Notes: generated from the letters alone by a model not told the origin. Counted from the first letter of the stretch, positions 1 to 7,190 are shown. The stretch: DNA of 22,274 nucleotides from Paulinella micropora (GCA_009731375.1 BJOX01000303.1:263819-286092); one strand, 5' to 3'. Made by a program: numbers and translations.

Positions 1-1
1 T

Positions 2-154
2 GTCTGCTGGGTCCTGGGCTATCAACCAGCATATGCGGAGTTTAAGATCTTTTACGCGCGCAACGACCCTCCTCCCCAGCATCTACCACCAAAGGGTTAT
101 GAGTTGGCGTCACAGTTTAACGCCTTGAGGCCATTGGGCTGGAACTCTGTTTAG
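2..154 (+). CDS. 3' terminal exon of a gene entering from the left edge (unknown function)
   Basis: Frame 2 is open from the window edge for 50 codons and closes with TAG at 152-154. The reading runs VCWVLGYQPAYAEF, then KIFYARNDPPPQHLPPKGYE, and ends LRPLGWNSV. Its balanced, aromatic-rich composition is unlike the low-complexity frames around it. Frame 1 has a stop at about 43-45. No ATG is needed if this is the last exon or the end of a longer open frame. I do not recognise the family and see no motif. Transcription would be left to right, with the rest of the gene outside the window. An AAT/ACT microsatellite and a 282-N gap follow, so any poly(A) signal may be lost. Confidence 0.55.
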   Translation, partial: VCWVLGYQPAYAEFKIFYARNDPPPQHLPPKGYELASQFNALRPLGWNSV

Positions 155-221
155 CAAGTGTGACTAGGTTTTTTCATCGGGATTTCCCTCAAATATGTCA
201 CAGTCAACACTCCAAGGCAGA

Positions 222-304
222 TTTACTACTACTACTACTAATAATAATAATAATAATAATAATAATGGTAATAATAATAATGATGATGATAATAATAATA
301 ATAG
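222..304. repeat. (TAC)n/(TAA)n trinucleotide microsatellite
   Basis: A run of TAC units passes into AAT/TAA units interrupted by TGG and TGATGATGA. Long open frames here (poly-Ile, poly-Asn, poly-Leu) are artefacts of the repeat. Confidence 0.95.
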
Positions 305-389
305 TGCTTCTCTGTCAATGGCTGATGCATTTCTGCACATGCGCCTCCATCGTCTCACCCGTGAGGGGAGTACGAAGAATTGACGATAA

Positions 390-671
390 NNNNNNNNNNN
401 NNNNNNNNNNNNNNNNNNNNNNNNNNNNNNNNNNNNNNNNNNNNNNNNNNNNNNNNNNNNNNNNNNNNNNNNNNNNNNNNNNNNNNNNNNNNNNNNNNNN
501 NNNNNNNNNNNNNNNNNNNNNNNNNNNNNNNNNNNNNNNNNNNNNNNNNNNNNNNNNNNNNNNNNNNNNNNNNNNNNNNNNNNNNNNNNNNNNNNNNNNN
601 NNNNNNNNNNNNNNNNNNNNNNNNNNNNNNNNNNNNNNNNNNNNNNNNNNNNNNNNNNNNNNNNNNNNNNN
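390..671. other. assembly gap (282 N)
   Basis: Unsequenced bases. Frames reported across it mean nothing. Confidence 1.
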
Positions 672-1789
672 TTTTTTTATTAATTGTACGTTTGTTCTTG
701 ACATACTGCCGAAAAAAAGAATTTGAGGGGAAGGAATTCAAAATTTACAAGAAAGGCTAGAGAATCCGCTTTGACGTGCCGTATGAAGATATATTTATCG
801 TCTTTTAGCGTCTATCCGTGGGTCGATGCGCTGTGTGGCATGACTCCATAGCGCATACTATTTGCAGAAAGAAATCAGAAGGTGTATGACGAAAATGCTA
901 TTTCCGTCATAAAATCGGGAGGGGGTACTGTAGGCATCACCCCCCGGATAGCCGGTAAAAAGTACCTTTTCCTGGTGACAGGTGCACCAGCTTGTTTTTC
1001 AGTATTATTTGTCCGGATTGGACCTGATGCCATTTTATTCCTGGTCTGTTGCCGTTTTTCCTTTTTGGCTTCACTGAGCTAATATAACGAGACATCATTC
1101 TCATCTTTTGAGGACTGTGTTTGGTTGTATTACCGACTTTTTTCGAGCTATCGTTGGGGGCATTACACAACGGAGCATTGGACATTAAGTAGACCCTTTC
1201 TCCTCAGTGTTGTCCCTTATTGCTCAAGTATCGGACTGTATCCGTTACTGAGTAGTAGTCATTACTGTTACTGAGTAGTATTATTAGTTGTGTGAGTTTG
1301 TATACAATTCTTCAAGTAGGCAGATACAACGAACTCTTAATAAGAACACTATGGCTGCTCTGAGTCCTGACTCTGGATGAGCAGGTGAAATACAAGTAAA
1401 TAGTAGAGAGGTCGCTTCGTTTATTTACATAATTTCGAGCTCTTTGCATGCTTGGGTGCAACGTACGATCAAGTGTAACTGAAACGTAAATTGTGAGGTA
1501 TCCAGTTCTCAAACGGACAGTGTCGCGAGTCTTCAAGTACATATGTTTTTTTTAACCTCAAAAACAAAGTTAAGTGCGCTGCTGAATCGATTTTAATCGA
1601 CTGATTATGTTTTATTAAGGTTTGCATGATCGTTTTTAAACTTTAATTAGCTTGAAAAAAATTTTAGTAGTTTTAATGAACGACGTCAGTCGCAAAGTTG
1701 TTTGTTCCGGGGTTTTTCGTATTTTGCGTCACATTTGTCCGCAAATTGCCACATTCCCTCCGGGCAGTCTTCACAGAAGGGGCATTGAT
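672..1789. other. intergenic stretch, no firm gene
   Basis: Mixed-composition DNA with no long convincing frame. The only coding-like piece is the minus-strand candidate at 966-1185. Around 1550-1680 the DNA is AT-rich. A short ACTGTTACTGAGTAGTA repetition lies near 1240-1285. I see no RNA gene. Confidence 0.5.
966..1185 (-). CDS. possible first exon, basic protein (low confidence)
   Basis: An ATG at 1185 on the minus strand opens 73 codons rich in Lys, Arg and Ser, including SSVKPKRKNGNRPG. Just after the codons for HLSPGK it meets AAAAG|GTACTT, a plausible splice donor (GT at 965-964). Without splicing the frame runs on to 937. The basic cluster KPKRK could act as a nuclear signal. I recognise no family and found no partner exon downstream; the 390-671 gap lies there. 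It could equally be chance. Confidence 0.25.
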
Positions 1790-2823
1790 TAAACAAGTTT
1801 TTGATTTATTCATTTTTTGAGGCAAAGTCGGTTTGTGTGCTTTTTGTCTTATGTTTTTATTGTGTCTATTGTACTAAATTCAAATGTTTTTGTGCATTCT
1901 GGCTTCCCACACCATACCATACAGTTCCCTATCGATTTTTTGTTTTGTTCTTGCAAAATTGCATGTGTTTGCTTGTGTTACGTGCTTTTTTTGGAAATGC
2001 TTTTCACCATCTTGTTTTTCTTCCCTTCTGTTGCCTACACATTATAACTTGCTGTGTTTTGTGTTCTCATATGTTCCTATACTGTGTTTATCCCCTTTTG
2101 CATAGAAATTTGTGTGTGCATGTGCTTTTTTCCCCTATAACGGACACCATAAAGTTGCTGCCTCCTGTTGCTGTCCGCCATTTTGTTTTCGTCCCTTTTG
2201 TTGTCCCTACATGTTGTTTTATTGCAATTTTTTGTGTATTGTTGTTGTATGCATGTTGTGTGATTGAAAAATGCTTGTGTGCATGATTGGTGTGTTTGTT
2301 TTTGCTGTGAGAGGGGGTTGTGAAATGTCGTTGTTCTGTTTTTGTCTTGTTACTGTTTGCCCTACTTGGCACTCGTGAAATACATGTATCCCTTTCCTGT
2401 TTTCTTTGTTTTCTCTTAGCTTACATGTTGGCTGTCTTGAACATGCACAAAACGTGTGTTTTTATGTTTGTTTTCCTTGTCCTTGTCAGCTTTGTTTTCC
2501 TTATCTGTCTGTGCACTTTTTTTTTTCTACAACTATTTTATGTGTTTGTGTCAAATACCTTTCCCCTTGCCTTGCCCTGTGATCCTACATTGTATTTACA
2601 TGTCCCCCAAGTAATCCCCCCCTTCAATTCACATTTTCATTCACGTTTTCCGTTGCCACTCACGACATGAATGCTTGTATTTACCAATTTTTTTGTTTTT
2701 GTGTGTCTCTCCTTGTTCACATTCACCTATGTGCTATGTGTAGTCTTTTTTGCTTTTCTGTGTTTGTTCTTGTTGTATATGATGTGCTCTTGGAATCTAA
2801 TGATACGTTTTAATTTTTTTCAG
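1790..2823 (+). other. T-skewed tract ending in a splice acceptor; probable long intron
   Basis: About 1 kb in which the plus strand is dominated by T with G and C and is poor in A (words such as TTTGTGTTT and CTTGTTTTTC recur). It ends TTAATTTTTTTCAG at 2823, directly before the coding exon at 2824. Overlapping open frames of 70-160 codons in several frames arise from the shortage of A and read as Phe/Leu/Cys/Val-rich hydrophobic protein. I treat them as artefacts. A long intron of the downstream gene, or its 5' leader, explains the strand skew best. Its 5' end is not defined. Confidence 0.5.
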
Positions 2824-3003
2824 GCTTTCTACATGCAGGCTGCGCTTCCTGTCTTCGGGCCCCCGAACTTCGCCGACTTGATGTCGGAGCGACAACTCAC
2901 CAACATCATGGAGGGGTGGAATAGGGGGTGGCCCCCCGCTGTGCGGGGGGAGGAGTATGTTGTCACCTTGCGCCGCTTTGTGAACAATGCCTGGCCCCAG
3001 CAC
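2824..3003 (+). CDS. internal exon A of the plus-strand multi-exon gene
   Basis: Sixty codons begin phase 0 after the acceptor TTTTTTTCAG. They read AFYMQAALPVFGPPNFADLM and later EEYVVTLRRFVNNAWPQH, a normal globular composition. The likely donor is CAC|GTTGGG at 3004. If so, the intron opens with 19 G, then 16 C, then a 10-N gap. The donor is weak and the poly-G could hide missing exon bases. I recognise no family. The exon belongs with the pieces at 3130-3498, 3670-3822, 3908-4359, 4962-5080 and 5167-5191, linked by matching strand and mostly matching splice phases. Confidence 0.6.
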
Positions 3004-3053
3004 GTTGGGGGGGGGGGGGGGGGGGCCCCCCCCCCCCCCCCGCNNNNNNNNNN
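3004..3053. repeat. G19/C16 palindromic homopolymer tract with 10-N gap
   Basis: Nineteen G (3007-3025) pass directly into sixteen C (3026-3041), a perfect self-complementary arm pair, followed by GC and ten N (3044-3053). The run may be real, or it may be a misjoin at a sequencing-resistant G:C tract. The round gap size suggests unknown length. Confidence 0.9.
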
Positions 3054-3129
3054 CCCACAACGTGCCAGCCCCGAACCCCCAACCCGGCCCAAAACCTAAA
3101 ACAAAATTTGCAAATTACCAGGATTATTT

Positions 3130-3498
3130 TTGTTACCTAAAGCCACCCCAGTCGCCCTTGCCCGCAGGGCTTTAGGGCAGGCTGTAATCACAGCCATAAC
3201 GTTGATGCGGGGAGCGAAGTCAAACCTGGACTTTGCCAACGTCTCAGACTTCGACCACCCCCCTAATACAGTCAGAGCCATTTTTCAAGGCACGGGCATA
3301 AATATTTTCAAGGACACAGTAAAAGATGACCCATTGGCAACCCTGCCCTTTCGCGGAATAATAGCTGTAGGGTTCCCGCATCTGCATAATCTGGCGGCTG
3401 CCATCACGGGGCAGCCGCCAGATGTCAATATGGACATCTCTATCTTGACAGCGTACAGGAATACGTCGAGGCGGGTGGCGACAGTACTCAAAGCAAAG
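3130..3498 (+). CDS. exon B of the plus-strand multi-exon gene
   Basis: The open frame contains LARRALGQAVITAITLMRG, NVSDFDHPPNTVRAIFQG and FRGIIAVGFPHLHNLAAA, and ends RVATVLKAK before a donor AAAG|GTAGAG at 3499 (phase 0). The true left end is uncertain. Acceptors at 3121 and near 3142 would need a phase-1 upstream exon, while ...TTTAGGGCAG at 3180 keeps phase 0 with exon A and would start the exon at 3181. The composition suggests a folded, moderately hydrophobic domain. No motif was recognised. Confidence 0.65.
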
Positions 3499-3637
3499 GT
3501 AGAGGTTACTAAAATAAAAATAAAAACAGGGAGCCCAGCAGCAGCGGTTCCCCCCCCCCTTTTTTTTCTTTTTTTTCTTCTTCTTTTTCAAACATTTTCT
3601 TCTTCTTCTTCTTCTTCTTCTTCTTCTTCTTCTTCTT

Positions 3638-3668
<31 letters not shown>

Positions 3669-3669
3669 G
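3499..3669 (+). other. 171-nt intron, mostly (TTC)n
   Basis: The donor is GTAGAG. After a short mixed segment come C9, T-rich DNA and about 23 TTC units (about 3598-3667), ending in TAG at 3667-3669. Both flanking exons join in phase 0. The repeat itself provides the polypyrimidine tract and the acceptor. Confidence 0.8.
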
Positions 3670-3822
3670 GATGCCAAGGAGGAGCTCAAGAAGGAGGGCA
3701 CCTTCGTGCTGGTGGCGACGTTCCGGTGGATTCGCTACTGGTGGGTCATCGCGGTGGGCGACATCACCATCAACGTACCCCGGTTCAGGCCGGGGTACCA
3801 CAAGTTGGTGGTGATGTCCTGG
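3670..3822 (+). CDS. exon C of the plus-strand multi-exon gene
   Basis: Fifty-one codons, phase 0 at both ends: DAKEELKKEGTFVLVATFRW, then IRYWWVIAVGDITINVPRFR, ending PGYHKLVVMSW. An amphipathic basic/acidic start leads into aromatic, beta-strand-like alternation. The donor is TGG|GTACTC at 3823. Bounded by two microsatellite introns, it has codon-like composition unlike its flanks, which is strong evidence that it is a real exon. Function unknown. Confidence 0.8.
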
Positions 3823-3859
<37 letters not shown>

Positions 3860-3864
3860 ACCCC

Positions 3865-3904
<40 letters not shown>

Positions 3905-3907
3905 CAG
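3823..3907 (+). other. 85-nt intron of (CT)n plus C38
   Basis: It begins GTACTCTCTCT, continues as CT dinucleotides to about 3856, has a short TTCTCACCCCT bridge, then 38 C (3866-3903) and the acceptor GCAG. Both sides are phase 0. No recognisable branch-point consensus is visible. Almost the whole intron is pyrimidine. Confidence 0.85.
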
Positions 3908-4359
3908 GACGAGGAAGCCAAGGGGACGGAGGGCCCTGGGTGGCGATTGGCACTGCTCATGACCAGCGGCCGTGGCTGGTTTTACCTCAACAAGGATGAG
4001 GGAACCCACAGGGGAAAGCCCTTCTACGCCTCCTACATCAACAGTCGCCCCCCCTATGAGGTAGTCCAGGGTCCGGCACAACCGGGGATGAGAAGGGAAA
4101 AAATGCAAACGGAAGCCCCTGTCCCCCTTGAGCTTTGTCTTCAATTTCTCAGCCCCCTTGACTGCGAGCAATGCAGAAATGGGGGGCTGAGGCTGCGGGA
4201 GCACGTCCAATCCCGCCTCGAACAGTATGAGAAGCGAGTTAGGGAGGGGGAGGTGATGGTAGAAAAATGCAAGTTAACTCTTAGTGGGAGTAGGGAGAGT
4301 GCGGAGAGGGTAGCTAGAGAGGAGAAAGAGGAAAAGAAGGGGGAGGGGGGGGGGGGTTT
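3908..4359 (+). CDS. exon D of the plus-strand gene, running into a gap
   Basis: The exon opens phase 0 with DEEAKGTEGPGWRLALLMTS, continues GRGWFYLNKDEG and YASYINSRPPYEVVQG, then a segment with two cysteines (DCEQC). It ends in a charged, likely coiled-coil helix (EHVQSRLEQYEKRVREGEV ... AREEKEEKKGE). From about 4340 the sequence becomes poly-G and then N, so the donor is not visible. The first half looks globular, the second helical and Glu/Lys/Arg-rich. No family was recognised. Confidence 0.75.
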
Positions 4360-4939
4360 NNNNNNNNNNNNNNNNNNNNNNNNNNNNNNNNNNNNNNNNN
4401 NNNNNNNNNNNNNNNNNNNNNNNNNNNNNNNNNNNNNNNNNNNNNNNNNNNNNNNNNNNNNNNNNNNNNNNNNNNNNNNNNNNNNNNNNNNNNNNNNNNN
4501 NNNNNNNNNNNNNNNNNNNNNNNNNNNNNNNNNNNNNNNNNNNNNNNNNNNNNNNNNNNNNNNNNNNNNNNNNNNNNNNNNNNNNNNNNNNNNNNNNNNN
4601 NNNNNNNNNNNNNNNNNNNNNNNNNNNNNNNNNNNNNNNNNNNNNNNNNNNNNNNNNNNNNNNNNNNNNNNNNNNNNNNNNNNNNNNNNNNNNNNNNNNN
4701 NNNNNNNNNNNNNNNNNNNNNNNNNNNNNNNNNNNNNNNNNNNNNNNNNNNNNNNNNNNNNNNNNNNNNNNNNNNNNNNNNNNNNNNNNNNNNNNNNNNN
4801 NNNNNNNNNNNNNNNNNNNNNNNNNNNNNNNNNNNNNNNNNNNNNNNNNNNNNNNNNNNNNNNNNNNNNNNNNNNNNNNNNNNNNNNNNNNNNNNNNNNN
4901 NNNNNNNNNNNNNNNNNNNNNNNNNNNNNNNNNNNNNNN
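4360..4939. other. assembly gap (580 N) between a G-run and a C-run
   Basis: The left flank is G-rich (gggggaggggggggggggttt) and the right flank is 22 C. Part of the plus-strand gene is missing here. Confidence 1.
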
Positions 4940-4961
4940 CCCCCCCCCCCCCCCCCCCCCC

Positions 4962-5080
4962 GCTCCCGCGGCCTCAAGCTCAAGCGGCCTCTGTGCCAGT
5001 GCGCCCGCCCCGGCCCGCGCTCTTCCGCGCATTCGGGCTGGCACCTTGGTGCTGCGTGCAGCGCTAGGGCCCGCCAGCCC
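4962..5080 (+). CDS. penultimate exon fragment of the plus-strand gene
   Basis: Right of the gap, after a C-run, one frame reads APAASSSSGLCASAPAPARA and then LPRIRAGTLVLRAALGPAS. It breaks after two bases of a Pro codon at GCCC|GTGAGA (5081). This phase-2 donor joins exactly to the one-base start of the 5167 exon. The left boundary is undefined because the C-run and gap hide it; the frame itself is open through the poly-C. Low complexity weakens the coding call. Confidence 0.5.
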
Positions 5081-5092
5081 GTGAGAAGCTTG

Positions 5093-5137
<45 letters not shown>

Positions 5138-5166
5138 ATTTTTTTTTTAAGTGTCGCTGGCTTCAG
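5081..5166 (+). other. 86-nt intron with (CT)n polypyrimidine core
   Basis: The donor is GTGAGA, followed by about 18 CT units, then TTTTTTATTTTTTTTTTAAG and the acceptor GTCGCTGGCTTCAG at 5166. The phase 2/1 junction preserves the frame. Confidence 0.65.
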
Positions 5167-5191
5167 CATCAACTGCAAAATCGATTTTTAA
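5167..5191 (+). CDS. terminal exon of the plus-strand gene
   Basis: It supplies the last base of a split Pro codon, then INCKIDF and TAA (5189-5191). An AATAAA at 5237-5242, 46 bases past the stop, is a good poly(A) signal. The gene converges on the minus-strand gene that ends at 5329. Confidence 0.55.
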
Positions 5192-5236
5192 CAATAAGAC
5201 ATTTTTTGGTTTAGTTGCTAGGAATTATTATATATT

Positions 5237-5242
5237 AATAAA
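5237..5242 (+). promoter_or_regulatory. poly(A) signal AATAAA
   Basis: AATAAA sits in AT-rich DNA (TATATTAATAAAATG) shortly after the stop of the plus-strand gene. Confidence 0.55.
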
Positions 5243-5328
5243 ATGTTTTATTATAACTACTTAACTTTTATACACGGAGGCCGGTTTAATATTAATAATG
5301 AAATTGTATTAATACTTGAATAAATTTA

Positions 5329-5625
5329 TTAATCAAAAAAATCCTCATCCGCCCACATCCTCTCCTTGCTAAGACCGATTAGAAGGTCTAAGTCAACTTC
5401 TGCTGCAGCGTGGCACTCTTCTTCATGTTTCCGAAAATGCTTTTTGTACACGTAGTAATTAGCACAAATTGAGCAACGGAACTTGTAGTCCTTTTTCTTG
5501 TTCCCCCGGAACTGGAGCTCTTTGACGCGATAGTTAGCCTGTAAAAGCTCTAACATCCACGTATCGCGACGAGTGTTACGCTTGAAAAGAAGCTGTGAAT
5601 GCATGTTGTTCACTAGCTCTAGCGA
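5329..5625 (-). CDS. last exon of a spliced minus-strand gene with a zinc-finger C-terminus
   Basis: The exon begins after the acceptor CGCGGCCAG (intron end 5626) in phase 0 with SLELVNNMHSQLLFKRNT and runs to DEDFFD and TAATAA. It contains FRCSICANYY...KKHFRKHEEECH, a C-X2-C then H/H-C pattern of the C2H2/C2HC type, preceded by a basic stretch (RGNKKKDYKF). A zinc finger followed by an acidic tail suggests nucleic-acid binding. Both the stop and an AATAAA overlap at the 3' end. The same gene continues upstream at 5794-6250, 6290-6382 and 6479-6685. Confidence 0.7.
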   Translation of the reverse strand, partial: SLELVNNMHSQLLFKRNTRRDTWMLELLQANYRVKELQFRGNKKKDYKFRCSICANYYVYKKHFRKHEEECHAAAEVDLDLLIGLSKERMWADEDFFD

Positions 5626-5788
5626 CTGGCCGCGAAGAAAACCAGTAAATAGTTCCGTGAGCCTTCAAAAAAAATGCGATATGATTAACGGTAAGATGCA
5701 CGTATGGAGTCACAGTCACCAATGAAGTTCGGATCGAAAGTACCGTAAGGATATACATCCTTCCGGCGCATAACGGGCCCATTCTCAC
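5626..5788 (-). other. 163-nt intron
   Basis: On the minus strand: donor GAAGAG|GTGAGA, acceptor TTTTCTTCGCGGCCAG, phase 0 on both sides. An alternative acceptor after TTTTTTTTGAAG does not keep the downstream frame. Confidence 0.6.
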
Positions 5789-6250
5789 CTCTTCCTTCCC
5801 ATCCTCCCGCCAGTAAACGATATCGTTTGGTTCACCGCTTCCACCCGGTGACTTCAAATACCAAGTCCCATCCTCGATGCAAGGATGAGGGGGGCCTTGA
5901 TATTTCATGGAAGTGAGTTCAAGGAACAACGAACGAGTTTGTTTTTGCCACAAATCCGCTTCCGCATCCGTCAAAATACGAGGATTGTTGATTTTGCAAA
6001 ATTGAGTCCACCAGCCTGCGCAAAAAGTCTTAATATTTTTCCAGCGGCCCGGGCAGAAAATATTCTCAAAATTCAAATGGTCTTCGTAAACTTCCGTCAT
6101 AAAACGTCGCAACGCTACCCCGCGATCAAGACCTGTCCATTCATGGTCTTTTTTGTCAGCATTGTACCGACATTTAAAACCGGAAATTACCTTTCCCGCC
6201 CTGGCGGGCCAGTTGTACCTGCAAGTATAGCTTTGAACTGCGCGAGTCTT
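5789..6250 (-). CDS. central exon of the minus-strand spliced gene
   Basis: The frame is open from about 6250 to the donor at 5789. In order it holds YTCRYNWPARAGKVI, FKCRYNADKKDHEWTGLDRG, FMTEVYEDHLNFENIFCPGR, FCAGWWTQFCKINNPRILTD, and PHPCIEDGTWYLKSPGGSGE. Conserved-looking Cys/Trp spacing (CRYN twice; WWTQFC) suggests metal binding or a structured core. The left end is unclear: two frame changes occur between 6300 and 6180, either short introns (donor candidates at CTTGCAG|GTACAA and GGGAAAG|GTAATT) or indels. I infer a transposase-like or host nuclear protein but cannot name it. Confidence 0.65.
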
Positions 6251-6289
6251 GCGTCAAGGGACGCGTACGGGGAATCAGGCGGAATGTCC

Positions 6290-6382
6290 AGGCTTCAAGG
6301 ACACGAGGCTTTCCTGTCAAAATCTCTCGTATAATATAATCGGTCATGCGGCCGCACACACGCAACATCATGTGCAGCAAGT
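6290..6382 (-). CDS. exon 2 of the minus-strand spliced gene
   Basis: After the acceptor CATACCAG (6383) the frame joins in phase 1 to the previous exon and reads LLHMMLRVCGRMTDYIIREI then LTGKPRVLEAW. This is an amphipathic helix rich in Leu/Met/Arg, a feature I associate with large eukaryotic transposon proteins carrying an LH-xx-LR segment. Beyond about 6290 the frame continues open to 6174, but a neighbouring frame looks equally coding, so the right-hand boundary is approximate. Confidence 0.55.
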
Positions 6383-6478
6383 CTGGTATGTGTCTTTCAA
6401 GGGGGGCGAAATGAAAAAGTGATTGTGTATGTTTTTTTCAGGGTTGTGCTGCATCATCCGTGCTCTTTCTAGTCACAC

Positions 6479-6685
6479 CCCACTCTACCTCTACATCTGC
6501 TCTATCGTCTGAATGGCACGTGCACAAAAAACAAGAGTTATCGGAAGAGGCTGCTTTATGCCTGGTGCATGAAAGCAGCCACTTCATGTCACCGGTCACA
6601 AAAAGTTTAACCTTATAATGGCGGCCGGTGTCCGGGGATGTCCATCCAATATTTTCGAGTTGCTCCAGGTAAGCTAAAAGCTCAC
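6479..6685 (-). CDS. upstream exon of the minus-strand spliced gene
   Basis: The exon starts after ACTTGTAG (acceptor at 6686-6687). It reads ELLAYLEQLENIGW, TGRHYKVKLFVTGDMKWLLS, and SSDNSCFLCTCHSDDR, and ends VEVEW plus one base at G|GTGTGA (6478). The pattern hydrophobic-TGDMKWLL followed 20-odd residues later by C-x2-C-x-C-H resembles a D-K-LL...C-x2-C segment seen in some large eukaryotic transposase families; this is from memory and not checked. Further 5' exons, if any, would lie beyond the AT-rich repeat at 6690-6815. A good plus-strand donor (CCAG|GTAAGC at 6669) overlaps but is judged incidental. Confidence 0.6.
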
Positions 6686-6729
6686 CTACAAGTTATTAAT
6701 AAAAATTTATATCAATATTATTAATAAAT

Positions 6730-6792
6730 AAAACTAATTCAATTATTAATAAAACTAGTTCAAGTATTAATAAAACTAATTCAATTATTAAT
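6730..6792. repeat. 21-bp tandem repeat, three copies
   Basis: The unit AAAACTAATTCAATTATTAAT is repeated at 6730-6750, 6751-6771 (three substitutions) and 6772-6792. The surrounding DNA (6690-6815) is AT-rich. A short inverted match, ATTAATACTTGAA, lies near 5309 on the other side of the spliced gene. Confidence 0.85.
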
Positions 6793-6846
6793 AAAGTTTT
6801 ATTGTTAATAACTTAACGGAAAGAGAGAGAGAGAGAGAAAGATTTG

Positions 6847-6896
6847 GGAAAATCCATGGGGAATCGAACTAATGTTAGCTTCCTCATAGATTTTCC
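6847..6896. repeat. imperfect hairpin 1 (17-bp arms)
   Basis: Arms GGAAAATCCATGGGGAA (6847-6863) and TTCCTCATAGATTTTCC (6880-6896) pair with two mismatches around a 16-nt loop. GA dinucleotide runs sit on both sides (about 6819-6840 and 6915-6930). Confidence 0.8.
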
Positions 6897-6930
6897 TAGT
6901 AAGTGAGAAGCAAAAAGAGAGAGAGAGAAA

Positions 6931-7004
6931 AAAAAAAAAAAAAAAAAGGTTTGACGTTAACGTGGGGGCAGATCAATAAAGGACTGCCCCTACGCTAACT
7001 TCAA
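6931..7004 (-). repeat. A/T tract plus hairpin 2 (21-bp arms) downstream of the 7011-8232 gene
   Basis: Arms at 6951-6971 and 6984-7004 (TTGACGTTAACGTGGGGGCAG type) pair with three mismatches around a 12-nt loop. On the minus strand the hairpin lies seven bases past the TAA at 7011 and is followed within three bases by a run of about 20 T. The arm core TAACGTGGGGGCA also occurs inside the coding end (7062-7074), so one arm may derive from the gene's own 3' end. Confidence 0.75.
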
Positions 7005-7010
7005 AAGAAT

Positions 7011-7190
7011 TTAGAGCAACAACCGCTCATACTGCCTTAGCAGTTCTGCCCCCTCCTTATGCCCCCACGTTATGTTACCTGCGGACTGTTTGAGCTCCTC
7101 CAGCTCTTCCCCGCACCTAGAAATGAGGACAGGGAAGATCCCTCTTGACTGGTAGGGTGCGGAAAGCCCTGCACCAATTTCTTTTCAGCA
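7011..7190 (-). CDS. C-terminal part of the minus-strand basic/coiled-coil gene
   Basis: This frame differs from the upstream 7117-7422 frame. It reads APYQSRGIFPVLISRCGEEL, then EELKQSAGNITWGHKEGAEL and LRQYERLLL, with TAA at 7011-7013. The heptad-like Leu/Glu spacing suggests a helical tail. The frame change near 7180 could be an intron (a short GTTTTTGC...GGTGCAG segment is possible) or an indel. Confidence 0.5.

Noticed and set aside
164-760. Frames through the AAT repeat and the N gap
   Set aside because: Poly-Ile, poly-Asn or poly-Leu from a microsatellite, and X residues from N.
1801-2670. Long plus-strand open frames of hydrophobic Phe/Leu/Cys composition
   Set aside because: They occur in several frames at once and follow from the scarcity of A in a T-rich tract. 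No motif or codon pattern supports protein.
3244-3960. Minus-strand 238-codon frame with poly-Arg, poly-Gly and poly-Lys
   Set aside because: It is the shadow of the TTC, CT and C-run introns of the plus-strand gene.
6600-6676. Plus-strand first exon MAAGVRGCPSNIFELLQ with donor CCAG|GTAAGC
   Set aside because: The donor is attractive, but the minus-strand frame is longer, joins in phase to the next exon and carries motif-like residues. Only one can be right here.
6851-6867. tRNA-like 3' end (TCCATGGGGAATCGAAC is the complement of a T-arm plus acceptor strand)
   Set aside because: No pairing T-stem, anticodon arm or D-arm follows; the bases belong to hairpin 1.
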